A DNA stretch of 64,000 nucleotides from Phocaeicola oris (GTDB taxonomy: Bacteria > Bacteroidota > Bacteroidia > Bacteroidales > Bacteroidaceae): the NCBI RefSeq assembly GCF_021295095.1, contig NZ_JAJLQX010000005.1, positions 1 through 64,000 on the forward strand, given 5' to 3'. The notes beneath the pieces were generated by a model, which worked only from the letters and a program-made list of their open reading frames with translations, was not told where the DNA came from and did no database searches. This document shows, piece by piece, positions 18,052-26,998 of the stretch (position 1 is its first letter; each line of letters begins with the position of its first letter). The position numbers and the translations under genes are program-made.

Positions 18052-19251
18052 ATGGAAAGAACATGGAGATGGTTTGGCAAGAAGGATAAAATAACACTTG
18101 CCATGTTAAAAGAAATAGGCGTGCAAGGAATCGTAACTGCCTTACACGACATCCCCAATGGAAACATTTGGACTAAAGAAAAGATACATGACTTAAAAAC
18201 TTATATAGAGAGTTATGGCATGCGCTGGAGCGTGGTTGAAAGCCTTCCGGTATGCGAGAGCATCAAATATGCCGGACCTGACAGAGATCAGCTGATAGAA
18301 AATTATAAAATCAGTCTGAAAAACTTGTCACAAGAAGGTATTCATACTATATGCTACAATTTCATGCCGGTACTTGACTGGGCTCGCACAGATTTAGCTC
18401 ACCCAAATCCAAATGGGACAACCAATCTATATTTCAGTCATGCAGCATTTGCATACTTCGATATATGTATTCTAAAACGTAAAGACGCAGAAAAGAGCTG
18501 GAATAAAGAAATCTTAGAAGAAGTAGAAAGATTAAAAAATACAATGACTCCTGCAGACGACCACAAGTTAGTTGAGAACATCATTGTTAAGACCCAGGGA
18601 TTTGTCAGTGGCAATATTAAAGAAGATGATCAACATCCTGTTGAATTATTCCGTCAATTATTAAACTTATATAAAGGAAGTACAAAAGAGCAATTACGTG
18701 AAAACATGTGCTACTTCCTCGCAGCCATTATGCCAACTTGTAACGAATATGATATGTACATGTGCATGCATCCTGATGATCCTCCTTTTCAAATCTTGGG
18801 CCTGCCACGTATCGTTACAAACGATGAAGATATTAGCTGGTTCCTCCATGCTGTTGATGATCCACATAATGGATTAACATTTTGCGCAGGCAGTCTTTCT
18901 GCCAGTGTTCAAAATAATGTGGTTGATCTGGCAAGAAAATATGCTTCAAGAACCCATTTCGTTCATCTTCGCTCCTGCCATATCTTCCCTAACGGAGATT
19001 TCACGGAAGCATCTCATTTAGGTGGTCGAGCAGATATCATTGAATTAGCTCGGATATTTGAAAAAACAAATCCCAATCTGCCTATGCGTGTCGACCATGG
19101 TATGACTATGTTAGGTGATACAGAAAGAGGATATAATGCCGGTTACAGTTTCTTAGGAAGAATGTTCGCGATGGGACAGGTACAAGGCATCCTTGCAACC
19201 GTTGATAGGGAATTAGGACTTGAATATAAACAATCCGGTTTTTATGATTAA
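18052..19251 (+). CDS. uxuA: mannonate dehydratase
   Basis: 399 aa. Dehydrates D-mannonate to 2-keto-3-deoxy-D-gluconate. The xylose-isomerase-like TIM barrel begins with WRWFGKKDKITLAMLKEIGVQGIVTALHD, from which the residues HDIPNG and WSVVESLPV are typical. The C-terminal part has FVHLRSCHIF and the metal-binding MRVDHGMTMLGD. It lies 14 bases after uxaC and 25 bases before the reductase gene, in pathway order. Confidence 0.93.
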   Translation: MERTWRWFGKKDKITLAMLKEIGVQGIVTALHDIPNGNIWTKEKIHDLKTYIESYGMRWSVVESLPVCESIKYAGPDRDQLIENYKISLKNLSQEGIHTICYNFMPVLDWARTDLAHPNPNGTTNLYFSHAAFAYFDICILKRKDAEKSWNKEILEEVERLKNTMTPADDHKLVENIIVKTQGFVSGNIKEDDQHPVELFRQLLNLYKGSTKEQLRENMCYFLAAIMPTCNEYDMYMCMHPDDPPFQILGLPRIVTNDEDISWFLHAVDDPHNGLTFCAGSLSASVQNNVVDLARKYASRTHFVHLRSCHIFPNGDFTEASHLGGRADIIELARIFEKTNPNLPMRVDHGMTMLGDTERGYNAGYSFLGRMFAMGQVQGILATVDRELGLEYKQSGFYD

Positions 19252-19276
19252 TCAAAAGTATAAAACATATAAACTT

Positions 19277-20089
19277 ATGAACAATTTATTTAATATTACA
19301 GACAAAGTTGTGGCTATTACCGGTGGGTGTGGAATTTTAGGTACTACCATAGGTAAATATCTCGCAGAGAATGGAGCAACTGTCATCATGCTCGACCGTG
19401 TTCCTGAAGAAGGAATAAAAAGAGTGAAAGCGATTGAAGATACAGGTGGAAAAGCAGATTTCTTATTAACTGACGTTTTAAATACTGACGTCGTAGAAAA
19501 GAATGTTGATGATATCATTGCTAAATATGGTCAAGTTGATGCTCTTTTAAATGCTGCCGGCGGAAACTTGAAAGGTGCTACCATTGCCCCCGATCAGACA
19601 ATCTTCGATTTGAACCCGGAAGATTTTCAAAAAGTCTTAAACTTAAATTTAACCGGAACAGTAATTCCTTCCCAAGCATTCTTAAGGCCAATGGTAAAAC
19701 AAAAGAAAGGTTGCATTGTCAACTTCTCTTCTATGGCTGCATTCCGTCCTTTGACGCGTGTCTGCGGCTATGCGGCAGCTAAAGCAGGCATATCGAACTT
19801 TACAGCCTACTTAGCTGCTGAATGCGCAAAGAAATTTGGTGATGGAATCCGTGTTAATGCCATTGCCCCCGGATTCTTTATTACCAATCAAAACCGTGCA
19901 TTACTGACAAATCCGGATGGCACGTTAACCCCAAGAGGGCAAGATGTTATTCGCCAAACACCATTTGGCAGAATGGGAGAACCTGAAGAACTCTGTGGCA
20001 CTATACATTATTTAATTAGTGATGCCGCTAAATTTGTATCCGGAATTGTTGTTCCTGTTGATGGAGGTTTCAATGCATTTTCTCTTTAA
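19277..20089 (+). CDS. SDR-family fructuronate reductase (D-mannonate oxidoreductase)
   Basis: 270 aa from the ATG at 19277; the frame reaches back to 19220 inside uxuA and that extension is rejected. Short-chain dehydrogenase with TGGCGILG (cofactor loop) and the catalytic Ser and Tyr-Lys in NFSSMAA and GYAAAKAG. Placed between uxuA and kdgK it should interconvert D-fructuronate and D-mannonate with NAD(H). E. coli UxuB, which does this step, belongs to the unrelated long-chain mannitol dehydrogenase family, so this is a non-homologous replacement. Gluconate 5-dehydrogenase-like annotation is common for such proteins. Confidence 0.82.
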   Translation: MNNLFNITDKVVAITGGCGILGTTIGKYLAENGATVIMLDRVPEEGIKRVKAIEDTGGKADFLLTDVLNTDVVEKNVDDIIAKYGQVDALLNAAGGNLKGATIAPDQTIFDLNPEDFQKVLNLNLTGTVIPSQAFLRPMVKQKKGCIVNFSSMAAFRPLTRVCGYAAAKAGISNFTAYLAAECAKKFGDGIRVNAIAPGFFITNQNRALLTNPDGTLTPRGQDVIRQTPFGRMGEPEELCGTIHYLISDAAKFVSGIVVPVDGGFNAFSL

Positions 20090-20100
20090 ATTCTTATGAC

Positions 20101-21123
20101 ATGAGTAAAATAATTACTTTAGGTGAAATCATGCTTCGATTGTCTACTCCGGGCTATACACGTTTTGTCCAAGCTAATACATTTAACGTAACGTATGGTG
20201 GCGGAGAGGCAAACGTTGCCGTAAGTTGTGCCAATTACGGGCATGATACTTATTTTATTTCAAAACTTCCTAAGAATGAAATAGGTCAAGCCGCTCTGAA
20301 TCATCTGAGACGTTTTGGGGTTCATACCGATTTTATTGCTCGAGGTGGAGAACGATTAGGTATTTATTACTTAGAATCAGGAGCTGCCATGCGACCAAGC
20401 AAAGTTATCTATGATCGGACACATTCCGCTATAGCAGAAGCAACCCCCTCTGATTTTGATTTTGATAAGATAATGGAAGGAGCAAACTGGTTTCATTGGT
20501 CGGGTATAACTCCTGCAATATCAGATAATGCTGCAGAATTGACTCGTTTAGCTTGCGAAGCGGCCAAACGTCATCATGTAACTATCTCCGTTGACTTAAA
20601 TTTCCGCAAGAAATTATGGACAAGCGAAAAAGCGCAAACCATTATGCGCCCGTTAATGAAATATGTAGATGTCTGTATTGGTAATGAAGAAGATGCCCAG
20701 CTATGTCTTGGCTTTAAGCCTCAAGCGGATGTCATGAAAGGACAAACCGATGCCGAAGGATATAAAGGCATATTTACAACCATGCAGAAAGAGTTTGGCT
20801 TTAAATATGTCATCTCTACTCTTAGAGAGTCTTTTTCTGCCAGCCATAACGGTTGGAAGGCGATGATTTATGACGGTAAAGATTTCTATATCTCTAAACG
20901 ATATGACATTGAACCTATTATAGATAGAGTAGGTGGAGGAGATTCTTTTTCAGGTGGTATTATTCATGGCTTTCTAACAAAGAAACCAATGGATGAGGCT
21001 CTGGAATTCGCAGTGGCTGCTTCTGCATTAAAACATACTATCAATGGCGACTTTAATATGGTTTCAGCTGAAGAAGTAGAAGCTTTGGCAGAAGGTAATG
21101 TTAGCGGTCGCGTTCAACGTTAA
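20101..21123 (+). CDS. kdgK: 2-dehydro-3-deoxygluconokinase
   Basis: 340 aa. PfkB-family kinase that makes KDPG from KDG and ATP. N-terminal GEIMLRLSTPGYTRF and YGGGEANVAVS are typical of KDG kinases. The PfkB signature 2 with the catalytic Asp is RVGGGDSFSGG. It follows the reductase by 11 bases and precedes the aldolase by 7, consistent with an operon in pathway order. Confidence 0.92.
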   Translation: MSKIITLGEIMLRLSTPGYTRFVQANTFNVTYGGGEANVAVSCANYGHDTYFISKLPKNEIGQAALNHLRRFGVHTDFIARGGERLGIYYLESGAAMRPSKVIYDRTHSAIAEATPSDFDFDKIMEGANWFHWSGITPAISDNAAELTRLACEAAKRHHVTISVDLNFRKKLWTSEKAQTIMRPLMKYVDVCIGNEEDAQLCLGFKPQADVMKGQTDAEGYKGIFTTMQKEFGFKYVISTLRESFSASHNGWKAMIYDGKDFYISKRYDIEPIIDRVGGGDSFSGGIIHGFLTKKPMDEALEFAVAASALKHTINGDFNMVSAEEVEALAEGNVSGRVQR

Positions 21124-21130
21124 AAAATAT

Positions 21131-21802
21131 ATGGCAAAGTTTGATAAAATATCTGTATTGAACAAAATGGGTTCTACAGGAATGGTTCCCGTCTTTTATC
21201 ATGACGATCCTAAAATAGCAAAGAAGGTGGTAAAAGCTTGCTATGACGGTGGAGTTCGAGCTTTTGAATTTACTAATCGTGGAGATTTTGCGCACGAAGT
21301 TTTTGCTGAAGTCATGAAGTTTGCTTGGAAAGAATGTCCGGATTTAGCTTTGGGAGTAGGAACGGTTGTCGACTCGGCAACAGCATCCTTATATATACAG
21401 CAAGGGGCATGCTTTGTGGTCGGTCCTTTACTGAACTCGGAAGTAGCTAAAGTATGTAACCGAAGACTAATTCCATACGCTCCGGGATGCGGAACGGTTT
21501 CCGAAATCGGTTTCGCCCAAGAAATAGGTTGCGATCTGACAAAGGTCTTCCCCGGAGATATATACAGTCCTCGATTTGTAAAAGATTTAATGGCTCCTCT
21601 GCCATGGAGTAAAATCATGGTGACGGGAGGTGTTGAACCGACCCAAGAAAATCTGAGTAGCTGGATTAAAGCGGGAGCTTTCTGTGTCGGGATGGGTTCA
21701 AAACTCTTTCAAGAAGATACCATTCAAGCCGGTAATTGGCAAGCCATTACCGACAAATGCAAAGAAGCATTAGATTATATCGCGAAAGCTAAGAATGCGT
21801 AA
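21131..21802 (+). CDS. kdgA: KDPG aldolase / 4-hydroxy-2-oxoglutarate aldolase
   Basis: 223 aa from the ATG at 21131; the longer frame from 21098 overlaps kdgK and is rejected. Splits 2-keto-3-deoxy-6-phosphogluconate into pyruvate and glyceraldehyde 3-phosphate. FEFTNRGD carries the conserved Glu, LTKVFPGD the Schiff-base lysine, and VTGGVEPTQENL the phosphate-binding loop. It closes the uronate pathway encoded by the preceding five genes. Confidence 0.92.
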   Translation: MAKFDKISVLNKMGSTGMVPVFYHDDPKIAKKVVKACYDGGVRAFEFTNRGDFAHEVFAEVMKFAWKECPDLALGVGTVVDSATASLYIQQGACFVVGPLLNSEVAKVCNRRLIPYAPGCGTVSEIGFAQEIGCDLTKVFPGDIYSPRFVKDLMAPLPWSKIMVTGGVEPTQENLSSWIKAGAFCVGMGSKLFQEDTIQAGNWQAITDKCKEALDYIAKAKNA

Positions 21803-22304
21803 AATACTCCCATCTATCATCATACGAAAAGCGACCATAGAAGATTTGTCTTCTATCATGCCGCTTTTTGAACATGCTCGGCAGTACATGGTCGAAACAG
21901 GTAATTCTCATCAGTGGGTTGATGGCTATCCATCAGAGATTCTGGTAAAAGAAGAAATCAATGCCGAGCACTGTTTCGTTTGTCTAAACGAGGCACACAA
22001 AATAGTCTGTACCTTCTGCTTCATTATCGGAAAAGACCCAACCTATACGGTGATAGAAAACGGACAATGGCTAAATGACTTACCCTATGGCACTATTCAC
22101 CGCATTGCTTCGGATGGAACAATAAAAAGAATGACTGATAGGTGTATAGACTGGTGCCTGAAAATAATCCCGAATATCCGAATTGATACACATGAAGACA
22201 ATAAGGTAATGCAACATGTTTTGATAAGAAATGGATTTAAGCGGTGTGGTATTATCTATACTCATAATGGAACGCAAAGAATAGCGTTCCAACTTACTAA
22301 ATGA
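21795..22304 (+). CDS. GNAT-family N-acetyltransferase
   Basis: 169 aa, starting 8 bases inside kdgA, so co-translated with it. The N-terminal IIIRKATIEDLSSIMPLFEHAR is typical of GNAT proteins. IHRIASDG replaces the usual acetyl-CoA-binding beta strand, and IDTHEDNKVMQHVLIRNGFK is the C-terminal motif. The substrate is unknown and no link to sugar breakdown is evident beyond position. It is the last gene of the operon. Confidence 0.75.
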   Translation: MRKILPSIIIRKATIEDLSSIMPLFEHARQYMVETGNSHQWVDGYPSEILVKEEINAEHCFVCLNEAHKIVCTFCFIIGKDPTYTVIENGQWLNDLPYGTIHRIASDGTIKRMTDRCIDWCLKIIPNIRIDTHEDNKVMQHVLIRNGFKRCGIIYTHNGTQRIAFQLTK

Positions 22305-22344
22305 TATATGGTATTAAAAACATAAACAAAGCTGATAAAAGAAA

Positions 22345-23004
22345 TCATTTCCTTCCAAAGTCGGCAGGAATCTCGCCCCACTTATTAGTCTCCCATTTCA
22401 GAAGTTGTGTGGTATATTCATTATCATTCAGCCAGTTTTCTGCTCGTTCTATAAGTTGGAACAACTTCTCTGTCTTTGCGTTCCGCGCTAATTTTGTTTT
22501 GCATTTCTTGTTCTTCACCCAAAGTAGCGCATTCCGACTATCGGAATAAATGGGCATATCCAGATTCTTTTGCTTCAATAATGCCAATCCGTGAACAATA
22601 GCAAGAAACTCTCCTATATTATTTGTTCCGAATATCGGACCGAAATGAAAAATCTCCCGTTCAGACCCTAAATACACTCCCCGATACTCCATTTGTCCGG
22701 GATTGCCACTGCATGCTGCATCCACGGCTAAGCTATTAAAATTAAAATCTTTAGGCAAACGTTTGGATAGCTCTTTCGATGTTGGAACTATTCGCTTTCC
22801 TTTTGCTGCTCGTTTCGCGGCTTGTTCTTTTAAATAAACCGCCGCGGGAATAGAAAAAGCGCGCTCCGCCTCCTCCTTTGAATTAAAAGATTGATAAAGC
22901 GCGCCTTTATAGCCTTTTACTTGGAGTTGGCAATCTGTCCACGAATCATATATCCCTGAACTAACCCCCTTCCAAACAACATAATATTTTTGTTTCCTCG
23001 CCAT
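22345..23004 (-). CDS. rnhA: ribonuclease H1 with N-terminal hybrid-binding domain
   Basis: 219 aa. The first 50 residues (YYVVWKGVSSGIYDSWTDC) form the RNA/DNA hybrid-binding (caulimovirus VI-like) domain. The RNase H domain follows with the acidic active-site set at D95 (VDAACSGNPG), E132 (GEFLAIVHG), D155 (IYSDSRNAL) and D215 near the C-terminus. It removes RNA from RNA-DNA hybrids. This two-domain, low-divergence form is common in Bacteroidota. It lies 3 bases behind argS and is probably co-transcribed. Confidence 0.9.
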   Translation of the reverse strand: MARKQKYYVVWKGVSSGIYDSWTDCQLQVKGYKGALYQSFNSKEEAERAFSIPAAVYLKEQAAKRAAKGKRIVPTSKELSKRLPKDFNFNSLAVDAACSGNPGQMEYRGVYLGSEREIFHFGPIFGTNNIGEFLAIVHGLALLKQKNLDMPIYSDSRNALLWVKNKKCKTKLARNAKTEKLFQLIERAENWLNDNEYTTQLLKWETNKWGEIPADFGRK

Positions 23005-23007
23005 TAA

Positions 23008-24831
23008 TCACATTCTGTCAGGGACTTCTATGCCTAACAGTCCCATAGCCGATTTGACAATCTTCGCAACATTGGCACTCAATGCTAAACGGAAAATCTT
23101 CTTTTGCTCATCTTTCTCATGCAATATGCTGTAATCATGATAGAACTGATTATATTCCTTCACCAAACTATACACATAATTAGCTATATCCGATGGGTTA
23201 TAGTCTGTTCCCGCTTCCTCAACAACAGTTTTATAATCTGCTAAGAGTTGAATTAAAGCTTCTTCTTTACTGCTAAGCTCCACACCGGTAGGAATTACAT
23301 CGGGAATCTGAATACTTTCTTCTGCAGCTTTACGTAAAACAGATTGAATACGAGCATGTGTATACTGAATAAACGGACCGGTATTACCATTAAAATCTAT
23401 GGACTCCTGAGGATTAAACAACATATTCTTACGAGCATCCACTTTCAAAATGAAATATTTCAATGCGCCCAGACCAATAATTCTCGAAATGCCATCAGCC
23501 TCTTCTTGATCTAAACCGTCTAACTTACCCAATTCTGAACTGGTCTCTTTTGCTGTCTGAATCATATCAGCAATCAAATCATCAGCGTCAACAACCGTCC
23601 CTTCACGACTCTTCATCTTACCATTGGGCAACTCAACCATTCCGTATGAGAAGTGAACCAACTCTTTTCCCCACTTAAAGCCCAACTTATCTAATAGAAT
23701 AGACAACACTTGGAAATGATAATTCTGTTCATTACCAACTACATAAATCATCTTATCAATTGGATAATCCTCGAAACGAAGTTTGGCGGTACCAATATCC
23801 TGAGTCATATACACAGAAGTGCCATCACTACGAAGCAATAGTTTTTGGTCGAGCCCTTCCGGAGCCAAATCACACCAAACAGAGCTATCTTCCTTCTGAT
23901 AGAACAGCCCTTTCTTCAAGCCTTCAATCACCATCTTCTTGCCTTCCAAGTAAGTTTGCGATTCGTAATATATCTTATCGAAGTAGACGCCCATCATCTT
24001 ATAAGTCTCATCAAATCCGGCATAAACCCATTCGTTCATTTTCGCCCAAAGAGCACGAACTTCCGAATCACCGGTCTCCCACTTACGAAGCATCGCATGT
24101 GCTTCTTTCATTAACGGAGCTTCATCTTCGGCCTTTGCCTGAGCCTGCTCCTCAGTCATACCGGCAGCTATATTCTTTGCTTTCAGTTCTGCGACTTCCG
24201 CTTTATAATGCTTATCGAACGCGACATAGAAATCACCAATCAAATGATCTCCTTTCTTTCCTGTCGATTCCGGAGTGGCCCCGTTTCCCCACTTCTGCCA
24301 AGCAAGCATGGATTTGCAAATGTGAATACCACGATCATTCACAATATTAGTACGAACAACTCTATTTCCATTAGCAGCAATAATATTGGCTAACGCATTA
24401 CCTAACAAATTATTGCGAACATGACCGAGGTGCAAAGGTTTGTTTGTATTCGGCGAAGAATACTCTATCATCACCAACGGAGAATCAGCTTTCACCTCTT
24501 TCTTACCAAAATTCGAATCCGCCTGAATGCTATTCAACAATTCAATCCAATAGTCAGAAGCAATAGTCAGATTAAGAAATCCTTTAACCACATTATAGTT
24601 AGCTATCAGATTCGGTTCATTCGACTTTAAATACTCACCTATCACTTCCGCTGTCTCTTCCGGCTTCTTCTTTGTGATTTTAAGAAATGGAAAAACAACC
24701 AATGTAAGATGACCTTCAAATTCTTTTTTTGTCTTCTGCAACTGAACCATCTTAACCGGAACTTCTTGACCGAACAGTTCCTTTATGGCATTGATAACCG
24801 ACGCAGTCAGCCTTTCTTCTATATTAACCAT
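23008..24831 (-). CDS. argS: arginyl-tRNA synthetase
   Basis: 607 aa from the ATG at 24831. The frame extends to 24888 but a -7 box at 24862..24855 lies inside that extension, so the shorter start is right. Class I synthetase with an N-terminal tRNA-recognition domain, the HIGH-type motif KPLHLGHVRNN, a KMSKS-type KMKSREGTV and a C-terminal anticodon-binding DALR domain. It charges tRNA-Arg. Housekeeping gene, expected single copy. Confidence 0.95.
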   Translation of the reverse strand: MVNIEERLTASVINAIKELFGQEVPVKMVQLQKTKKEFEGHLTLVVFPFLKITKKKPEETAEVIGEYLKSNEPNLIANYNVVKGFLNLTIASDYWIELLNSIQADSNFGKKEVKADSPLVMIEYSSPNTNKPLHLGHVRNNLLGNALANIIAANGNRVVRTNIVNDRGIHICKSMLAWQKWGNGATPESTGKKGDHLIGDFYVAFDKHYKAEVAELKAKNIAAGMTEEQAQAKAEDEAPLMKEAHAMLRKWETGDSEVRALWAKMNEWVYAGFDETYKMMGVYFDKIYYESQTYLEGKKMVIEGLKKGLFYQKEDSSVWCDLAPEGLDQKLLLRSDGTSVYMTQDIGTAKLRFEDYPIDKMIYVVGNEQNYHFQVLSILLDKLGFKWGKELVHFSYGMVELPNGKMKSREGTVVDADDLIADMIQTAKETSSELGKLDGLDQEEADGISRIIGLGALKYFILKVDARKNMLFNPQESIDFNGNTGPFIQYTHARIQSVLRKAAEESIQIPDVIPTGVELSSKEEALIQLLADYKTVVEEAGTDYNPSDIANYVYSLVKEYNQFYHDYSILHEKDEQKKIFRLALSANVAKIVKSAMGLLGIEVPDRM

Positions 24832-24854
24832 ATCTTTTTCTATTAATTGAATCG

Positions 24855-24862
24855 CAAAGTTA
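24855..24862 (-). promoter_or_regulatory. -7 box (TAACTTTG) for argS
   Basis: Exact match to TAnnTTTG on the minus strand, 23 bases upstream of the chosen ATG; it decides the argS start. Confidence 0.6.
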
Positions 24863-25413
24863 AAAAAAATAGCTGAATTTATCAGCAAAGCTTTTTAATT
24901 ACTTCTTTTTCAACATAAAACCGTCCAAGCCGAAAGCCGAGTAATAAAGGCTTCTCCTTTTGCAATTTTCCTTGATCGATTACTATCAACTCATTGCTTT
25001 TCAATAAACTGATAAATTAAATGCTGTTTTTACAAAGATAAGTATTTCGATTTATAATAAAAGAATATCATCCTTTCTTTAAATAACCTGCTAAACTCAT
25101 CTGCGAAAGATACTTTTTTCACCGGTTCTTTTTCTGACTTTTGCTTTGTCTTCCCGAAAATTTATACATAGAAACCTTGTGCCTCACGCACGTGATACAC
25201 ATGATTCACGCACGTGGTGCACGTGCACCACGCAGGTGAGCCACGTGCACCACATGCGTGAACCACCTAATTTCTCCGGATGATTATACTAACTCTTTTG
25301 ATGAAACATATTCATCATAAAGAGATTACGCAAAAACATCTTAATCGATCGAGAATTTCATTTCTAAAAAACTCACTATTACCTTCTTACTATTAAATAT
25401 AAATAGATTTGCC
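24863..25413. other. intergenic region between argS and the radical SAM gene
   Basis: 551 bases between divergent genes. It contains the CACGTG-type array at 25184-25261 and a short hairpin-like ATGAAACATATTCAT stretch near 25299. Otherwise AT-rich, with nothing else recognised. Confidence 0.6.
25184..25261. repeat. array of 12-bp palindromes at 22-bp period (TCACGnnCGTGA type)
   Basis: Four units begin at 25184, 25206, 25228 and 25250: TCACGCACGTGA, TCACGCACGTGG, CCACGCAGGTGA and CCACATGCGTGA, each exactly 22 bases apart. The spacers contain further CACGTG hexamers. The architecture is the same as the TCATnCGnATGA arrays but with another core. Confidence 0.8.
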
Positions 25414-25421
25414 TATATTTG
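25414..25421 (+). promoter_or_regulatory. -7 box (TATATTTG) for the radical SAM gene
   Basis: Exact TAnnTTTG match 17 bases before the ATG at 25439; it rules out the TTG start at 25409. Confidence 0.5.
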
Positions 25422-25438
25422 TACAAAATATCATTGGA

Positions 25439-26662
25439 ATGAATACACTCTCACCTTTTGCAAAACCACTGTATGTAATGCTGAAGCCTGTTGGAGCACA
25501 CTGTAATTTAGCATGCGACTACTGCTATTATCTGGAGAAATTGAACCTGTATCCAAATGCGCAACACGTCATGAACGATGAACTCCTTGAGAAATTCACA
25601 CAAGAATACATTGAGTCGCAGATGATGCCGGACGTTCTTTTTACATGGCATGGCGGTGAAACGCTGATGCGACCTCTTTCCTTTTATAAAAAAGCATTGG
25701 AATTTCAGAAAAAGTACGCAAAAGGAAGGAAAATAGACAACTGTATTCAAACGAACGGAACGCTTCTCACCGATGAATGGTGCCGTTTTTTTCATGACAA
25801 CAACTGGCTGGTTGGAATCTCTATCGACGGACCACAGGAATTCCATGATGAATATCGAAGAACACGGCACGGACTGCCTTCGTTCCGAAAAGTAATGCAT
25901 GGAATAGAGCTATTGAACAAATATCAAGTGGAATGGAACGCTATGGCAGTAGTGAATGATTTTAATGGTGACTATCCGCTTGATTTCTATCATTTCTTTA
26001 AACAGATTGGTTGTCATTATATTCAATTTACCCCAATTGTAGAACGAATCGCCAAACATTCCGACGGACGACATTTAGCTGCAGTAGAAGAAGAAAATGA
26101 TGAAACAGCCGACTTCTCCGTTGCTCCTGAACAATGGGGCAGCTTTACTTGTGCTATCTTTGATGAGTGGGTGAAGAATGATGTTGGAGATTACTTTATC
26201 CAACTGTTCGACAGTACGTTGGCCAACTGGATGGGCGAGCAACCGGGAGTTTGCTCGTTGGCTAAAACCTGCGGACATGCCGGCGTAATGGAATACAACG
26301 GTGATGTGTACTCGTGCGATCACTTTGTCTTCCCACAATATAAATTAGGGAATATCTATAGGGAAACATTAGTAGAAATGATGTACAGCAGTAAACAGCA
26401 GGCATTCGGTCAAGCAAAATATACCTCACTCCCCAAGCAGTGCAAACAGTGTCCATATCTGTTTGCTTGCAACGGTGAATGTCCGAAGAATCGGTTCTGT
26501 AAAACGAAAGATGGAGAAGTAGGGCTAAACTATCTCTGCAAAGGATACCAACAATTCTTTAATCATGTGGCACCATACATGGACTTCATGAAAAACGAAT
26601 TGCTGAATCAACGAGCTCCTGCCAATATTATGCAGGCCGTTAAAGAAGGAAAAATAAAATAA
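25439..26662 (+). CDS. anaerobic sulfatase-maturating enzyme-like radical SAM/SPASM protein
   Basis: 407 aa from the ATG at 25439. CNLACDYC near residues 22-29 is the CxxxCxxC motif holding the radical SAM [4Fe-4S] cluster. A cysteine-rich SPASM region follows (CSLAKTCGHAG, YSCDHFVFP, CKQCPYLFACNGECPKNRFC). It should oxidise a cysteine or serine of a sulfatase to formylglycine without oxygen, in the cytoplasm. No sulfatase with a CxPxR motif is encoded nearby, so its clients are elsewhere in the genome. Confidence 0.88.
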   Translation: MNTLSPFAKPLYVMLKPVGAHCNLACDYCYYLEKLNLYPNAQHVMNDELLEKFTQEYIESQMMPDVLFTWHGGETLMRPLSFYKKALEFQKKYAKGRKIDNCIQTNGTLLTDEWCRFFHDNNWLVGISIDGPQEFHDEYRRTRHGLPSFRKVMHGIELLNKYQVEWNAMAVVNDFNGDYPLDFYHFFKQIGCHYIQFTPIVERIAKHSDGRHLAAVEEENDETADFSVAPEQWGSFTCAIFDEWVKNDVGDYFIQLFDSTLANWMGEQPGVCSLAKTCGHAGVMEYNGDVYSCDHFVFPQYKLGNIYRETLVEMMYSSKQQAFGQAKYTSLPKQCKQCPYLFACNGECPKNRFCKTKDGEVGLNYLCKGYQQFFNHVAPYMDFMKNELLNQRAPANIMQAVKEGKIK

Positions 26663-26761
26663 TCAATATCCGCAGCTGCCCAGCTATCGAGATGAGCGCT
26701 GGACGTTTATCTCTGATAAAGAATAAAAGGTAACAGAAGTTTTCTCTTTTCATAGAAAATT

Positions 26762-26995
26762 GAGTAATATTGCAAATAAATAGAGAAAGTATGAAAAAAG
26801 AAACTCAGATTCTTGGCAAATGAACTGACGGTTCATCAGGTGAAGGCTATATGAGGATAGAGAATCATGAAACTGTTAGGCTTCGATCTTGGGGCAAACC
26901 GCATTCCATTTCAAAACATGACCGATGAAGAAGAAATGGGCATGAAGAAAGAACTGGAAGAAATCAGTTTCTTTAAACGCTGTAATAACTTTTAA
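26762..26995 (+). pseudogene. possible small decayed gene
   Basis: An ATG at 26791 opens a frame (MKKETQILGK) that closes after ten codons. A shift of frame allows NELTVHQVKAI, and a third frame from 26867 to 26995 encodes 42 aa (beginning MKLLGFDLGANRIPF and ending in KRCNNF). Read together these suggest one small gene broken by two frameshifts. A weak TAATATTG box at about 26765 precedes it. No family is recognised; the 42-aa part could also be a genuine small gene placed 3 bases before the epimerase. Confidence 0.3.
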
Positions 26996-26998
26996 ACA

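Noticed and set aside
24832-24888. Upstream extension of argS
   Set aside because: A -7 box at 24855-24862 lies inside it, and ArgS proteins do not have this N-terminal addition.
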